DNA from: Solirubrobacterales bacterium
GTDB taxonomy: Bacteria; Actinomycetota; Thermoleophilia; Solirubrobacterales; 70-9
Direction of reading: 5' to 3'
Assembly: GCA_017882505.1 (NCBI GenBank)
Contig: JADGPJ010000024.1
Coordinates: 1 to 33,585, forward strand
Length of the DNA: 33,585 nucleotides
The position numbers were made by a program, and so were the translations under genes. Below the pieces are notes generated by a model that saw only the letters and a list, made by a program, of their open reading frames with translations, was not told the DNA's origin and did no database searches. This document shows positions 1 to 10,538 of this stretch, piece after piece (position 1 is the first letter of the stretch; every line of letters starts with the position of its first letter).

Positions 1-1
1 C

Positions 2-511
2 GAGGAGGCGACCCGCGAGACGATCGTCGACGGCTGGCTGCACACCGGCGACATCGGCGAGATCGACTCCGACGGCTTCATCAAGATCACCGGCCGCAAA
101 AAGGACATCATCATCACCGCAGGCGGCAAGAACATCACCCCCGCCAACCTCGAGGCCGAAATCAAGCAGCAGCCGCTCGTCTCCCAGTGCGTGGTCGTCG
201 GCGACCGGCGCCCCTACCTGGTCGCCCTGGTCACCCTCGACCCGGAAGAGGCGGCCGCCTACGCCAAAGAGCACGGCCTTCCCGAGGACCCAGCCGCGCT
301 CGCCTCCAATCCCGCGATCCGCGCCGCGATCGAGGCCCACGTCGAGAAGATCAACCAGAACTTCGCCCGGGTCGAGCAGGTCAAGAAGGTCGCGATCCTC
401 CCTCACGATCTCTCACAGGAGAGCGGTGAGCTGACCCCGACGTTGAAGGTCAAGCGGGCCGTGGTCGCCTCCAAGCACGAGCAGGAGATCGACGCGCTCT
501 ACGCGGGCTGA
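2..511 (+). CDS. Long-chain acyl-CoA ligase (AMP-dependent synthetase), C-terminal part
   Basis: This is the 3' part of a gene that begins before the window; 169 codons are visible. The product would activate a fatty acid to acyl-AMP and then acyl-CoA. The visible part starts just before the A8 hinge, GWLHTGDIGE, followed by DGFIKITGRKKDII. The swivelling C-terminal domain follows, and the catalytic lysine region PTLKVKR lies near the end. The GGKNITPANLE segment and the overall style match bacterial long-chain (FadD15-type) enzymes rather than acetyl-CoA synthetases. The exact substrate cannot be read from this fragment. It converges on the patatin-like gene, so a lipid-related neighbourhood is possible but unproven. 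Confidence 0.9.
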   Translation, partial: EEATRETIVDGWLHTGDIGEIDSDGFIKITGRKKDIIITAGGKNITPANLEAEIKQQPLVSQCVVVGDRRPYLVALVTLDPEEAAAYAKEHGLPEDPAALASNPAIRAAIEAHVEKINQNFARVEQVKKVAILPHDLSQESGELTPTLKVKRAVVASKHEQEIDALYAG

Positions 512-519
512 GGTTCGCT

Positions 520-548
520 GGCGGCGAGAGAGGGTGGGGACCGTCGCC
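520..548 (+). terminator. Possible weak terminator hairpin after the acyl-CoA ligase
   Basis: A GGCGGCG / CGTCGCC stem (7 pairs, one G-T) begins 9 bases after the ligase stop, in the convergent gap. A second short stem, GCGCT/AGCGC, lies at 581-596. Neither is followed by a T-run, so intrinsic termination is only a suggestion. Confidence 0.25.
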
Positions 549-601
549 CGCGCAGAGCAGCCTCCAAAGCTCGCAGGACTGCGCTCCCCCCAGCGCTTCG
601 A

Positions 602-1861
602 CTACGACGCCTCGCCGGACTGGCGGAGAAGCACCGAGGTCGTCTGCTCGAGGACGCGGCGCCAGGCGGATGTCTGCTCGGGCTCGTCCTCAGCGGCCTT
701 CTCGACCACCCGGCGAACTCGGCGCCCGGAGATTTCGAGGCCATGGCGCTTGGCGATCTCCTCGTAGCGCTCGTAGTCCTTGGCGAGGGTCGCGGTGACC
801 GATTCGAAGCCGTGGCGGGCGATCTTCAGACGCCGCGAGTAGTCCATGATCGGCGTCCCGAACATCAGCTCGTCGTTGGACTCGGGCTCGATCAGGATGA
901 AGTCGACGCCCGGGTACCTCTCCTGCCAGTGATCTACGGCCTGGTGCAGGCGGGAGTGGGCGATCAGACGGAAGGTCTGGTTGGCGATCGCCGGCAGGCC
1001 CATGTCGGAGACGCGCCGCACCCGGGTGCCGAAGACGGTCGGGATCGTCTTCTCGAAGTCGTTGACGTACGGCACCAGGGGATTGACGACGACGATGAAC
1101 TTGGCGCCCTTTTCGACCGCTATGTCGACGTTGGTGGTCGAGCGGATGCCGCCGTCGACCAGCTCACGGCCCTTCAACTCGACCGGCCTGTAGACGATCG
1201 GCAGAGCGGTCGAGCACTGGACCGCCTTGGAGATCGGCACGTCGGCCCAGGCGTCTTCGCCGAAGACGATTCGCTCGCAGGTGTCGAGGTCGGTGGCGGT
1301 CAGGTAGAGCTCGCGCTCGAGCAGGCGGAAGTCGTTGACCCGGCCGCCGTCCGCGAGGACTTCGGCGACGTAATCGTTCAGCCCCGAGCCCGAGTAGAGA
1401 CCGGTCGGCAGTGCCTCGGCGAGGCCGACGCCGATATCGATCGCCGAGACCTCACCGATCCGGGCCAGCGAGCGGAGCAGCTCGACGCTGCGCAGCGGCA
1501 GCGCCGCCGCTTTCTGCAGGAAGCCCATGTAGTTGGGCTTCAGCACCTTGTCGAGGTGGAGGTCTTCGAGTTCGGAGGGGACGCGCGAGTTCAGCACCTG
1601 CATCATCTCGTCGGGCGTAACGCCGTTCGAGAGCATCGCGGCGACGAACGAGCCGGCGCTGGTGCCGACGTAGACGTCGAAGTTGTTGACGGTGCTGTTG
1701 ACCGCGAGCAGGTCGAGGGCGCGCAGGGCCCCGATCTCGTAGACGCCCCCGGTGAAACCGCCGCCGCCCAGCACCAGCGCGGTCTTCGAAGGCTTTTTCC
1801 GGCTTCGCGCTTTGCGCCTTGGCTTGGACTCGATGTCTACGACTTTGCCCATGAGGAACAT
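602..1861 (-). CDS. Patatin-like phospholipase family protein
   Basis: Predicted acyl hydrolase with a Ser-Asp dyad, about 419 aa from the chosen ATG (1861). A basic N-terminal stretch (residues 13-26) precedes the glycine-rich oxyanion loop GGGGFTGG (32-39). The nucleophile elbow GTSAG follows, with Ser68, and the dyad aspartate lies in DGGIRS. This is the RssA/patatin layout. No signal peptide is seen, so it is probably cytosolic or peripheral to the membrane. The start is uncertain: a second ATG lies at 1852 and neither has a clear Shine-Dalgarno; the frame stays open to 1930, but that part falls in the hairpin of the divergent gap. The substrate is unknown. It converges on the acyl-CoA ligase and diverges from the D-Ala-D-Ala carboxypeptidase. 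Confidence 0.88.
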   Translation of the reverse strand: MFLMGKVVDIESKPRRKARSRKKPSKTALVLGGGGFTGGVYEIGALRALDLLAVNSTVNNFDVYVGTSAGSFVAAMLSNGVTPDEMMQVLNSRVPSELEDLHLDKVLKPNYMGFLQKAAALPLRSVELLRSLARIGEVSAIDIGVGLAEALPTGLYSGSGLNDYVAEVLADGGRVNDFRLLERELYLTATDLDTCERIVFGEDAWADVPISKAVQCSTALPIVYRPVELKGRELVDGGIRSTTNVDIAVEKGAKFIVVVNPLVPYVNDFEKTIPTVFGTRVRRVSDMGLPAIANQTFRLIAHSRLHQAVDHWQERYPGVDFILIEPESNDELMFGTPIMDYSRRLKIARHGFESVTATLAKDYERYEEIAKRHGLEISGRRVRRVVEKAAEDEPEQTSAWRRVLEQTTSVLLRQSGEAS

Positions 1862-1895
1862 GAAGTATTCCAGTAGCAGCGGTTGGCGCGGGCAC

Positions 1896-1968
1896 CGGAG
1901 CGAGGAGAGGGGGTCCTGCGGGCGGGGCAAACTGGCTCCGCTCGGGCGGACCCCCTCTCCTCGCTCCG
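1896..1968. repeat. Long near-perfect hairpin (21-bp inverted repeat) in the divergent gap
   Basis: The arms at 1896-1916 and 1948-1968 are exact reverse complements over 21 bp. Inside them, GCGGGGC (1922-1928) and GCTCCGC (1935-1941) form a second stem (7 pairs, one G-T) around the hexaloop AAACTG. Only a 5x6 internal loop breaks the structure. It lies between the divergent patatin and carboxypeptidase genes. It could be an operator, a cruciform or a miniature mobile element. No T-run supports a terminator role on either strand. Confidence 0.8.
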
Positions 1969-1984
1969 ATCACCAGACAGCCGC

Positions 1985-1990
1985 TACCTT
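1985..1990 (+). promoter_or_regulatory. Possible -10 box (TACCTT) of the carboxypeptidase gene
   Basis: TACCTT fits a TANNNT -10 element and would give a leader of about 20 nt containing the GGAGAGG Shine-Dalgarno before ATG 2017. A -35 would fall in the right arm of the adjacent hairpin; no consensus -35 is visible. Confidence 0.3.
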
Positions 1991-2016
1991 GGCTTGCTCT
2001 GGTGTTGGAGAGGACG

Positions 2017-6088
<4,072 letters not shown>

Positions 6089-6095
6089 GCGATCG

Positions 6096-6101
6096 ATTCT
6101 A
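6096..6101 (-). promoter_or_regulatory. Candidate leaderless promoter -10 (TAGAAT) for surE
   Basis: TAGAAT on the minus strand overlaps the TAG stop of truA and ends 7 nt before the surE GTG. That is the spacing expected if transcription starts at or next to the start codon. No Shine-Dalgarno and no clear -35 are visible. Confidence 0.45.
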
Positions 6102-6839
6102 GGAGTAGGCGACGGAGTCCAGGTACAAGCCATGCGGGGGCGCGGTTTCGCCGGCCTCCGCCCGGGGGGCTCCGGCAAGCAGGCTGGAGAAGCTCTCGGC
6201 GCTGCGACGGCGGGAGGAGACCTCGAGCATCGTCCCCACCAGGACGCGGACCATGCTGCGCATGAAGGCGTCGGCGGTGACCCGGAAGCAGAGGATGTCG
6301 CCCTCCTGCTCCCAGGCGGCGGCGAGGATGACGCGCTCGAAGTGGACGTGGTCGGTCTGGGTCGGCGTGAAGGCGGTGAAGTCGTGGCGCCCCAGCAGCG
6401 CCTCCGCGCAGGCGTCGAGTCCGGGGCGATCGACGCGGTGCGGCCACCAGAGGGCGCGGCCCTTCTCGAACGGACCCGCCGGCCGGCGGGTCAGCAGCCG
6501 GTAGCGATAGCTGCGCGAGATCGCGTCGCCCCGCGCGTCGAAGCCATCGGCGGCGGGGACGGCGGCGGTCACGGCGACGTCGTCGGAGCAGATCCCGTTC
6601 AGGCGCCGAACCAGATCGCCCGGGACCGCGGCGGCGCTGGCGAAGCTCGCCACCTGCCCCCTGGCGTGCACGCCGGCGTCGGTACGGCCGGCGACGGTCA
6701 GCTCGACCGGCTCACGCAGCACCGTCTCCAGCGCCGCCTCGAGCTCGGCCTGGACCGTGCGCAGCCCGGGCTGCTTGGCCCAGCCGGAGAAGCCGGAACC
6801 GTCGTATTCGATATCGAGGCGGTAGGAACCCATTCCCAT
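6099..6839 (-). CDS. truA: tRNA pseudouridine synthase A
   Basis: Converts U38-U40 in tRNA anticodon stems to pseudouridine. The protein is 246 aa, typical for TruA. It opens with YRLDIEYDGSGFSGW and carries the catalytic motif AGRTDAGVHA with Asp54; RSYRYR and the C-terminal FMRSMVR segment also fit. Two ATG codons, 6839 and 6833, are possible and the first is chosen. No strong ribosome-binding site is seen for either. It follows rplQ at the end of the alpha operon, a frequent neighbour of rplQ in bacteria. Confidence 0.95.
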   Translation of the reverse strand: MGMGSYRLDIEYDGSGFSGWAKQPGLRTVQAELEAALETVLREPVELTVAGRTDAGVHARGQVASFASAAAVPGDLVRRLNGICSDDVAVTAAVPAADGFDARGDAISRSYRYRLLTRRPAGPFEKGRALWWPHRVDRPGLDACAEALLGRHDFTAFTPTQTDHVHFERVILAAAWEQEGDILCFRVTADAFMRSMVRVLVGTMLEVSSRRRSAESFSSLLAGAPRAEAGETAPPHGLYLDSVAYS

Positions 6840-6882
6840 CACACCCGGATGCAAAGCGGAAGATGTGATGGATCGAGGGTAA

Positions 6883-6909
6883 TTGGAGCTGGTACTAGAC
6901 CAGCTCCAA
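6883..6909 (-). terminator. Perfect 11-bp hairpin spanning the rplQ stop codon
   Basis: TTGGAGCTGGT (6883-6893) and ACCAGCTCCAA (6899-6909) pair perfectly around a 5-nt loop that holds the rplQ TAG stop. On the transcript the stem is followed only by TTACCC, so it is a weak intrinsic terminator, or an RNA-processing or 3'-stability hairpin closing the ribosomal operon before truA. Confidence 0.5.
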
Positions 6910-7248
6910 ATACACCATCTCGGTGCTATCTGAGCGGCGCGGGCCGAGCTTGACGATGCGGGTGTAGCCGCCGGGCCGAGTCGCGTAGCGCGGCGCCACC
7001 TCGTCGAACAGCTTGTGGACGATGAACTTGTCGTTGTGGAGCGTCGCCAGCGCCTGGCGGCGGGCATGCAGATCGCCGCGCTTGGCCAGCGTGATCAGCT
7101 TCTCGACCTCGGGCTTGACCGCCTTGGCCTTGGCCTGGCTGGTCTGAATCCGCTCATGCTCGATCAGCTGCTTCGAGAGGTTCGAGAGCAGCGACTCACG
7201 ATGCGCAGCGGTACGGCTGAGCTTGTTCCGCTTCTTGCTGTGGCGCAC
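6895..7248 (-). CDS. rplQ: 50S ribosomal protein bL17
   Basis: Large-subunit protein near the exit tunnel, 117 aa. The start is GTG, giving the family N-terminus (M)RHSKKRNKLSRTAAHR; GGAG lies 6 nt upstream. The frame is open further upstream, but that stretch overlaps rpoA and is not family-like. The ending MVYLELV is also typical of bL17. It closes the alpha operon, 29 nt after rpoA, and its stop codon sits in the loop of a strong hairpin. Confidence 0.97.
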   Translation of the reverse strand: MRHSKKRNKLSRTAAHRESLLSNLSKQLIEHERIQTSQAKAKAVKPEVEKLITLAKRGDLHARRQALATLHNDKFIVHKLFDEVAPRYATRPGGYTRIVKLGPRRSDSTEMVYLELV

Positions 7249-7277
7249 AGTGTTCTCCGCTCCGCTCTCGTCGTCGC

Positions 7278-8258
7278 CTAGTCCTGCTGGAGATCGAGGC
7301 CGCGGGCGTGCAGGGTCTCGATCACTTCCTCGATCGACTTCTGGCCGAAGTTGGGGATCGCGTTCAGTTCCGCGCGCGACTTGCGGACCAGGTCGCCAAC
7401 GGTCTGTACGCCTGCCCGCTTGAGGCAATTGTAGGAGCGCACGCCGAGTTCGAGCTCCTCGATCAGGATCTCGTCGAGGCCGTTGCTGCTGGCGACTCCT
7501 TCGCCGGCCGGGGACGAGAGCGAGTCGGTCGAGAGCGCCGGCATCGGTTCACGCGCGGTCAGTTCCTCGACCCGCTCGGCGTCGGTGAAGATCGCCAGGC
7601 TCTTGATCAGGATCTCCGAGGCCTCACGCAGCGCCGCCGCGGGCTCGATCGAGCCGTCGGTCTCGAGGTCGAGAGTGAGTTTGTCGAAGTCGGTCCGCTG
7701 CCCGACGCGGGCGGCGGCGACATCGTAGGAGGCACGACGGATCGGCGAGAAGATCGAGTCGATCGGGATCACGCCGATCGGCTGCTCGTCGGACTTGTTC
7801 TCTTCCGCCGGCGAGTAGCCGCGGCCGCGACCGATGGTCAGGTAGACCTCGAGCTTGGTTTTCTTCTCCAGCGTCGCGATCGGAGCCTCAGGGTTGAGGA
7901 TCTCCACGCCGGAGGGCAGGTCGATGTCCTTCGCCTTGACCTCACCGGGGCCGGTGGCCACCAGCGGAGCCTCGACCTCGTCGGCATCGGTGTGCATGCG
8001 GACGACGAGGTCCTTGAGGTTGAGAACGATGTCGGTGACGTCCTCTTTGACGCCGGGAACGGTCGAGAACTCGTGCGCGACGCCCTCGATCCGGACGCTG
8101 GTGATCGCGGCGCCGCCCAGCGAGGAGAGCAGGACGCGGCGCAGGCTGTTGCCGAAGGTGTAGCCGAAGCCCTTGTCGAGCGGCTCGATCGTGAAGGTGC
8201 CGCGACGGTCGTCGACTTTCTCGGAGATGATGCGGGGGACCTGGAAATCAGTGGTCAT
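7278..8258 (-). CDS. rpoA: RNA polymerase alpha subunit
   Basis: Scaffold for RNA polymerase assembly; its C-terminal domain contacts UP elements and activators. The 326-aa product has the N-terminal dimerisation domain (GFGYTFGNSLRRVLLSSL), an acidic linker around residues 235-255, and a complete alpha-CTD with GVRSYNCLKRAGV and NFGQKSIEEV. AAGGA precedes the ATG. It sits in the canonical place between rpsD and rplQ. Confidence 0.98.
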   Translation of the reverse strand: MTTDFQVPRIISEKVDDRRGTFTIEPLDKGFGYTFGNSLRRVLLSSLGGAAITSVRIEGVAHEFSTVPGVKEDVTDIVLNLKDLVVRMHTDADEVEAPLVATGPGEVKAKDIDLPSGVEILNPEAPIATLEKKTKLEVYLTIGRGRGYSPAEENKSDEQPIGVIPIDSIFSPIRRASYDVAAARVGQRTDFDKLTLDLETDGSIEPAAALREASEILIKSLAIFTDAERVEELTAREPMPALSTDSLSSPAGEGVASSNGLDEILIEELELGVRSYNCLKRAGVQTVGDLVRKSRAELNAIPNFGQKSIEEVIETLHARGLDLQQD

Positions 8259-8300
8259 GAGTTCCTTGCGTATGCGTGTTCAGAAATTTCGGGTTCCGGA

Positions 8301-8921
8301 CTACTTGGAGTACAGCTCGACGATCAGCTGCTCCTGAACCGGCGCCGAGATCTCGGAGCGCTCTGGGAGGCGCAGGACCTTGGCGGTGAGGGCATCGTGA
8401 TCTGCCTGCAGCCAGGCGGGAACCGTCGAGACGAGTTCCGTCGCCCGCCGGATCGTGTCCGCTGCGGAAGAGCTGGACTTGACCGAGATGATGTCCTCGG
8501 GACGTACTTGGTAGGAAGGGATGTCGACGCGGCGGCCGTTGATCACCCAGTGCCCGTGGGTGATCAGCTGGCGAGCCTGGCGGCGCGAGGCGGCGAAGCC
8601 GAGCCGGACGAGCACGTTGTCGAAGCGCGACTCGAGCAGGCGCAGCAGGTTCTCACCGGTAACGCCGTCCTGGCGCGAAGCCTTGTCGTAGTAGGCGCGG
8701 AACTGTTTCTCCAGCACCTGATAGTAGCGGCGGGTCTTCTGCTTCTCGCGCAGCTGCACCCGGTACTCGGACTGGCGCAGACGTCCGCGGCCATGCTCGC
8801 CGGGCGGATAGGAGCGGCGCTCGACGCCGCACTTGTCGGTGAAGCAGCGCTCACCCTTGAGGAAGAGCTTCTGCCCCTCGCGGCGGCACTGCTTGCACTG
8901 GGGGCCGGTATCGCGAGCCAT
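8301..8921 (-). CDS. rpsD: 30S ribosomal protein uS4, zinc-binding form
   Basis: Primary 16S rRNA-binding protein, important for decoding fidelity, and in some bacteria a translational repressor of its own operon. The 206-aa product keeps the four-cysteine zinc site (Cys9-x2-Cys12, Cys26-x4-Cys31) and the S4 RNA-binding domain ([20 protein letters not shown]). Its ATG directly abuts the rpsK stop with no intervening base. Confidence 0.98.
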   Translation of the reverse strand: MARDTGPQCKQCRREGQKLFLKGERCFTDKCGVERRSYPPGEHGRGRLRQSEYRVQLREKQKTRRYYQVLEKQFRAYYDKASRQDGVTGENLLRLLESRFDNVLVRLGFAASRRQARQLITHGHWVINGRRVDIPSYQVRPEDIISVKSSSSAADTIRRATELVSTVPAWLQADHDALTAKVLRLPERSEISAPVQEQLIVELYSK

Positions 8922-9320
8922 CTAGACGCGCCTCCGCTTCTTCGGCCGGCAGCCATTGTGCGCCTGAGGGGATACGTCCTTGACCGTGGTCACGTCGAGG
9001 CCGGCGGCCTGCAGCGAGCGAATCGCCGTCTCACGGCCGGAGCCGGCGCCCTTGGCGAAGACCTCGACCCGCTCCAGGCCATGTTCCATACCCTTCTTGG
9101 CGGCGGCGTCGGCGGTCACCTGCGCCGCGAACGGAGTCGACTTGCGCGAGCCTTTGAACCCGGCCGAACCGGCGGACTCCCAGGCGATCACGTTGCCGTC
9201 GGTATCCGTCAGCGTGACGATCGTGTTGTTGAAGGAGGTCTTGATGTGCGCCTGCCCGTAGGTGACGTTCTTCTTGACGCGACGACGGGCGCGCCCCTTG
9301 GCGGGTTTCTTCTCGGCCAT
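8922..9320 (-). CDS. rpsK: 30S ribosomal protein uS11
   Basis: Protein of the 30S platform near the E site and the anti-Shine-Dalgarno region. At 132 aa it has the expected features: a basic N-terminus, [19 protein letters not shown], the [15 protein letters not shown] loop and the C-terminal [17 protein letters not shown] lies just before the ATG. It lies between rpsM and rpsD in the alpha operon. Confidence 0.98.
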   Translation of the reverse strand: MAEKKPAKGRARRRVKKNVTYGQAHIKTSFNNTIVTLTDTDGNVIAWESAGSAGFKGSRKSTPFAAQVTADAAAKKGMEHGLERVEVFAKGAGSGRETAIRSLQAAGLDVTTVKDVSPQAHNGCRPKKRRRV

Positions 9321-9329
9321 CTCTCTTAC

Positions 9330-9704
9330 CTACCTGACTTTGCGCTTACCGGCGATGCTCAGCCGGCGCGGTCCCTTGCGACCGCGGGCGTTGGTCTTCG
9401 TGCGCTGACCTCGAACCGGCAGGCCGCGGCGGTGGCGCAGGCCGCGGTAGGAGCCGATCTCCATCAGGCGTTTGACGTTCTGGGAGCGATCGCGCCGGAG
9501 GTCTCCCTCGACCTCGCGACTGTCGACCGCGTCGCGAAGGCGGATGACCTCGTCCTCGGTCAGGTCCTTGGCAGCCGTCCCGGGGTCGATTTTCGTCTCC
9601 TCGAGGATCTTCAGCGCAGTCGGGTGACCGATGCCGAAGATGTAGGTGAGGCCGATTTCGATGCGTTTGTTGACCGGGATGTTGACCCCCGCGATTCGTG
9701 CCAT
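9330..9704 (-). CDS. rpsM: 30S ribosomal protein uS13
   Basis: Head protein of the small subunit that contacts uL5 (bridge B1b) and P-site tRNA. The 124-aa product begins [19 protein letters not shown]. It contains the helix-hairpin-helix region and the basic tail [17 protein letters not shown] expected of the family. It starts 3 nt after the rpmJ stop. Confidence 0.98.
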   Translation of the reverse strand: MARIAGVNIPVNKRIEIGLTYIFGIGHPTALKILEETKIDPGTAAKDLTEDEVIRLRDAVDSREVEGDLRRDRSQNVKRLMEIGSYRGLRHRRGLPVRGQRTKTNARGRKGPRRLSIAGKRKVR

Positions 9705-9707
9705 GGG

Positions 9708-9821
9708 CTATCCCTGCCGCTGCTTGTGTCGCGGGTTTTGGCAGATCACCAAGACCGCGCCATTTCGGCGGATCACCTTGCACTTCTCGCACATCGGCTT
9801 GACGGAAGCTCGAACCTTCAT
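9708..9821 (-). CDS. rpmJ: 50S ribosomal protein bL36, zinc form
   Basis: A 37-aa zinc-ribbon protein that binds 23S rRNA. The translation begins [16 protein letters not shown] and carries the complete Cys11-x2-Cys14 / Cys27 / His32 zinc set. The ATG has GGAG only 2-3 nt upstream. It is the first gene of the alpha operon here; infA, which normally precedes it, is missing. Confidence 0.97.
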   Translation of the reverse strand: MKVRASVKPMCEKCKVIRRNGAVLVICQNPRHKQRQG

Positions 9822-9912
9822 TGCTCCGGACTCGTATCGAAAACAGGATTCCCGCACGCCCCATGAGTCGGACGGCAGGCGCAATCACCGGCCCACTGTT
9901 GGCCGACCGGGA

Positions 9913-9918
9913 AAGATA
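9913..9918 (-). promoter_or_regulatory. Probable -10 box (TATCTT) of the rpmJ-rplQ operon
   Basis: Minus-strand CTGCTATCTT resembles the element before fusA (CTGCTATCAT). It would give a leader of about 85 nt. In that leader, CCGACTC (9865-9871) can pair with GAGTCCGG (9826-9833), next to the Shine-Dalgarno. A leader hairpin that limits ribosome access is possible. No -35 consensus is visible. Confidence 0.4.
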
Positions 9919-9949
9919 GCAGGGGGCGTGGTTCGGAGGGTGGGTGGTT

Positions 9950-10122
9950 GGGGAGGGGTGGAACGGGGTGCCGGTACCCCTTCCCGGGAATGTGGCCGAA
10001 GGCCGCGACAGGCAATCTGTCATCTGCGTGCCATAGGCGCGCACCATCATCGGGAGCGGCGGCCGTTAGGCCGCGCAACTGGATTTACGGGGAGGGGTAC
10101 CGCCATCCCTCCCTTCACCCCC
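9950..10122. repeat. ~170-bp imperfect inverted-repeat element, noncoding
   Basis: The minus strand from 9991 to 9950 and the plus strand from 10082 to 10122 share ATT, CGGG, AGGGGTACCG and a following CCC-rich stretch, so they are inverted, related copies of about 40 bp. Each arm also folds locally: GGAA-c-GGGGT / ACCCC-TTCC at 9960-9984, and GGAGGG/CCCTCC at 10091-10113. The ~90-bp centre contains GCGGCC-gtta-GGCCGC (10059-10074). A miniature transposable or REP-like element is possible. Confidence 0.5.
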
Positions 10123-10128
10123 TTCGAA

Positions 10129-10514
10129 TCAGGCGTCCTCGACCAGCGCGAGCGTGAAGCCATCGTAGCCCTTGACGCCCGCCGTCTGGATCGTGGTGGC
10201 GCTCACCCGGGTCTCGGCCGCGAGCATCTCGTGGAAGCGGCGCAGCTCGGCGGCGGCCGGATCGCAGCGCCGTCGTCGACGAGGGCGCCGCCGCGGATCG
10301 AGTTGTCGGCGACGATCAGGCTGCCGGGGCGGGGCCACCTCGGCGTGCCTGGCCCGCGCCAGCAGGTGAAGGAGCTGCCCTGCGCCGACGAGACCTGAAT
10401 CGCAGGGATCCCAGCTGCCGCGGTGGCGTCGATCGCCGCCTCCAGTGCCTCGTCGCGCGGGGCCAGCGGCCCCGCCACGTACTCGCCGACCGCCGAAAAG
10501 ATCCTCTGGTCCAC
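10129..10514 (-). pseudogene. Decayed O-methyltransferase (class I SAM-dependent, caffeoyl-CoA OMT-like)
   Basis: Pieces of one OMT lie in two frames. The GTG start at 10514 gives MDQRIFSAVGEYVAGPLAP and runs to VSSAQG. A one-base loss then moves the next family segment, GQLLHLLARARHAEV, into another frame. About 90 residues, including the SAM-binding glycine motif and metal site, are missing. The first frame resumes at PGSLIVADNSIRGGALVDDGA. A second shift near 10270 gives ELRRFHEMLAAETR through KGYDGFTLALVEDA to the TGA at 10129. Only about 125 of roughly 220 codons remain. It follows the acylase gene by 24 nt in the same orientation. A sequencing or assembly error could mimic the frameshifts but not easily the deletion. 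Confidence 0.75.
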
Positions 10515-10538
10515 GTCCCGATTCTGACGACCAACCCC

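Larger units (their letters stand above)
9822..10128. other. Noncoding gap upstream of rpmJ
   Basis: These 307 bases separate the O-methyltransferase pseudogene from rpmJ. No infA-like frame (MAKE..., S1 fold) and no other credible coding frame is found on either strand. The gap holds a probable rpmJ promoter (TATCTT, 9913-9918), a potentially structured leader (9826-9912) and a ~170-bp GC-rich inverted-repeat element (9950-10122). Confidence 0.7.

Noticed and set aside
7308-9866. 852-codon plus-strand frame across rpoA, rpsD, rpsK and rpsM
   Set aside because: Antisense to four certain genes; the composition is typical of a third-frame shadow in high-GC DNA.
9948-10157. Small frames on both strands in the rpmJ upstream gap
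   Set aside because: They overlap the inverted repeats, start without ribosome-binding sites and resemble no protein, including infA.
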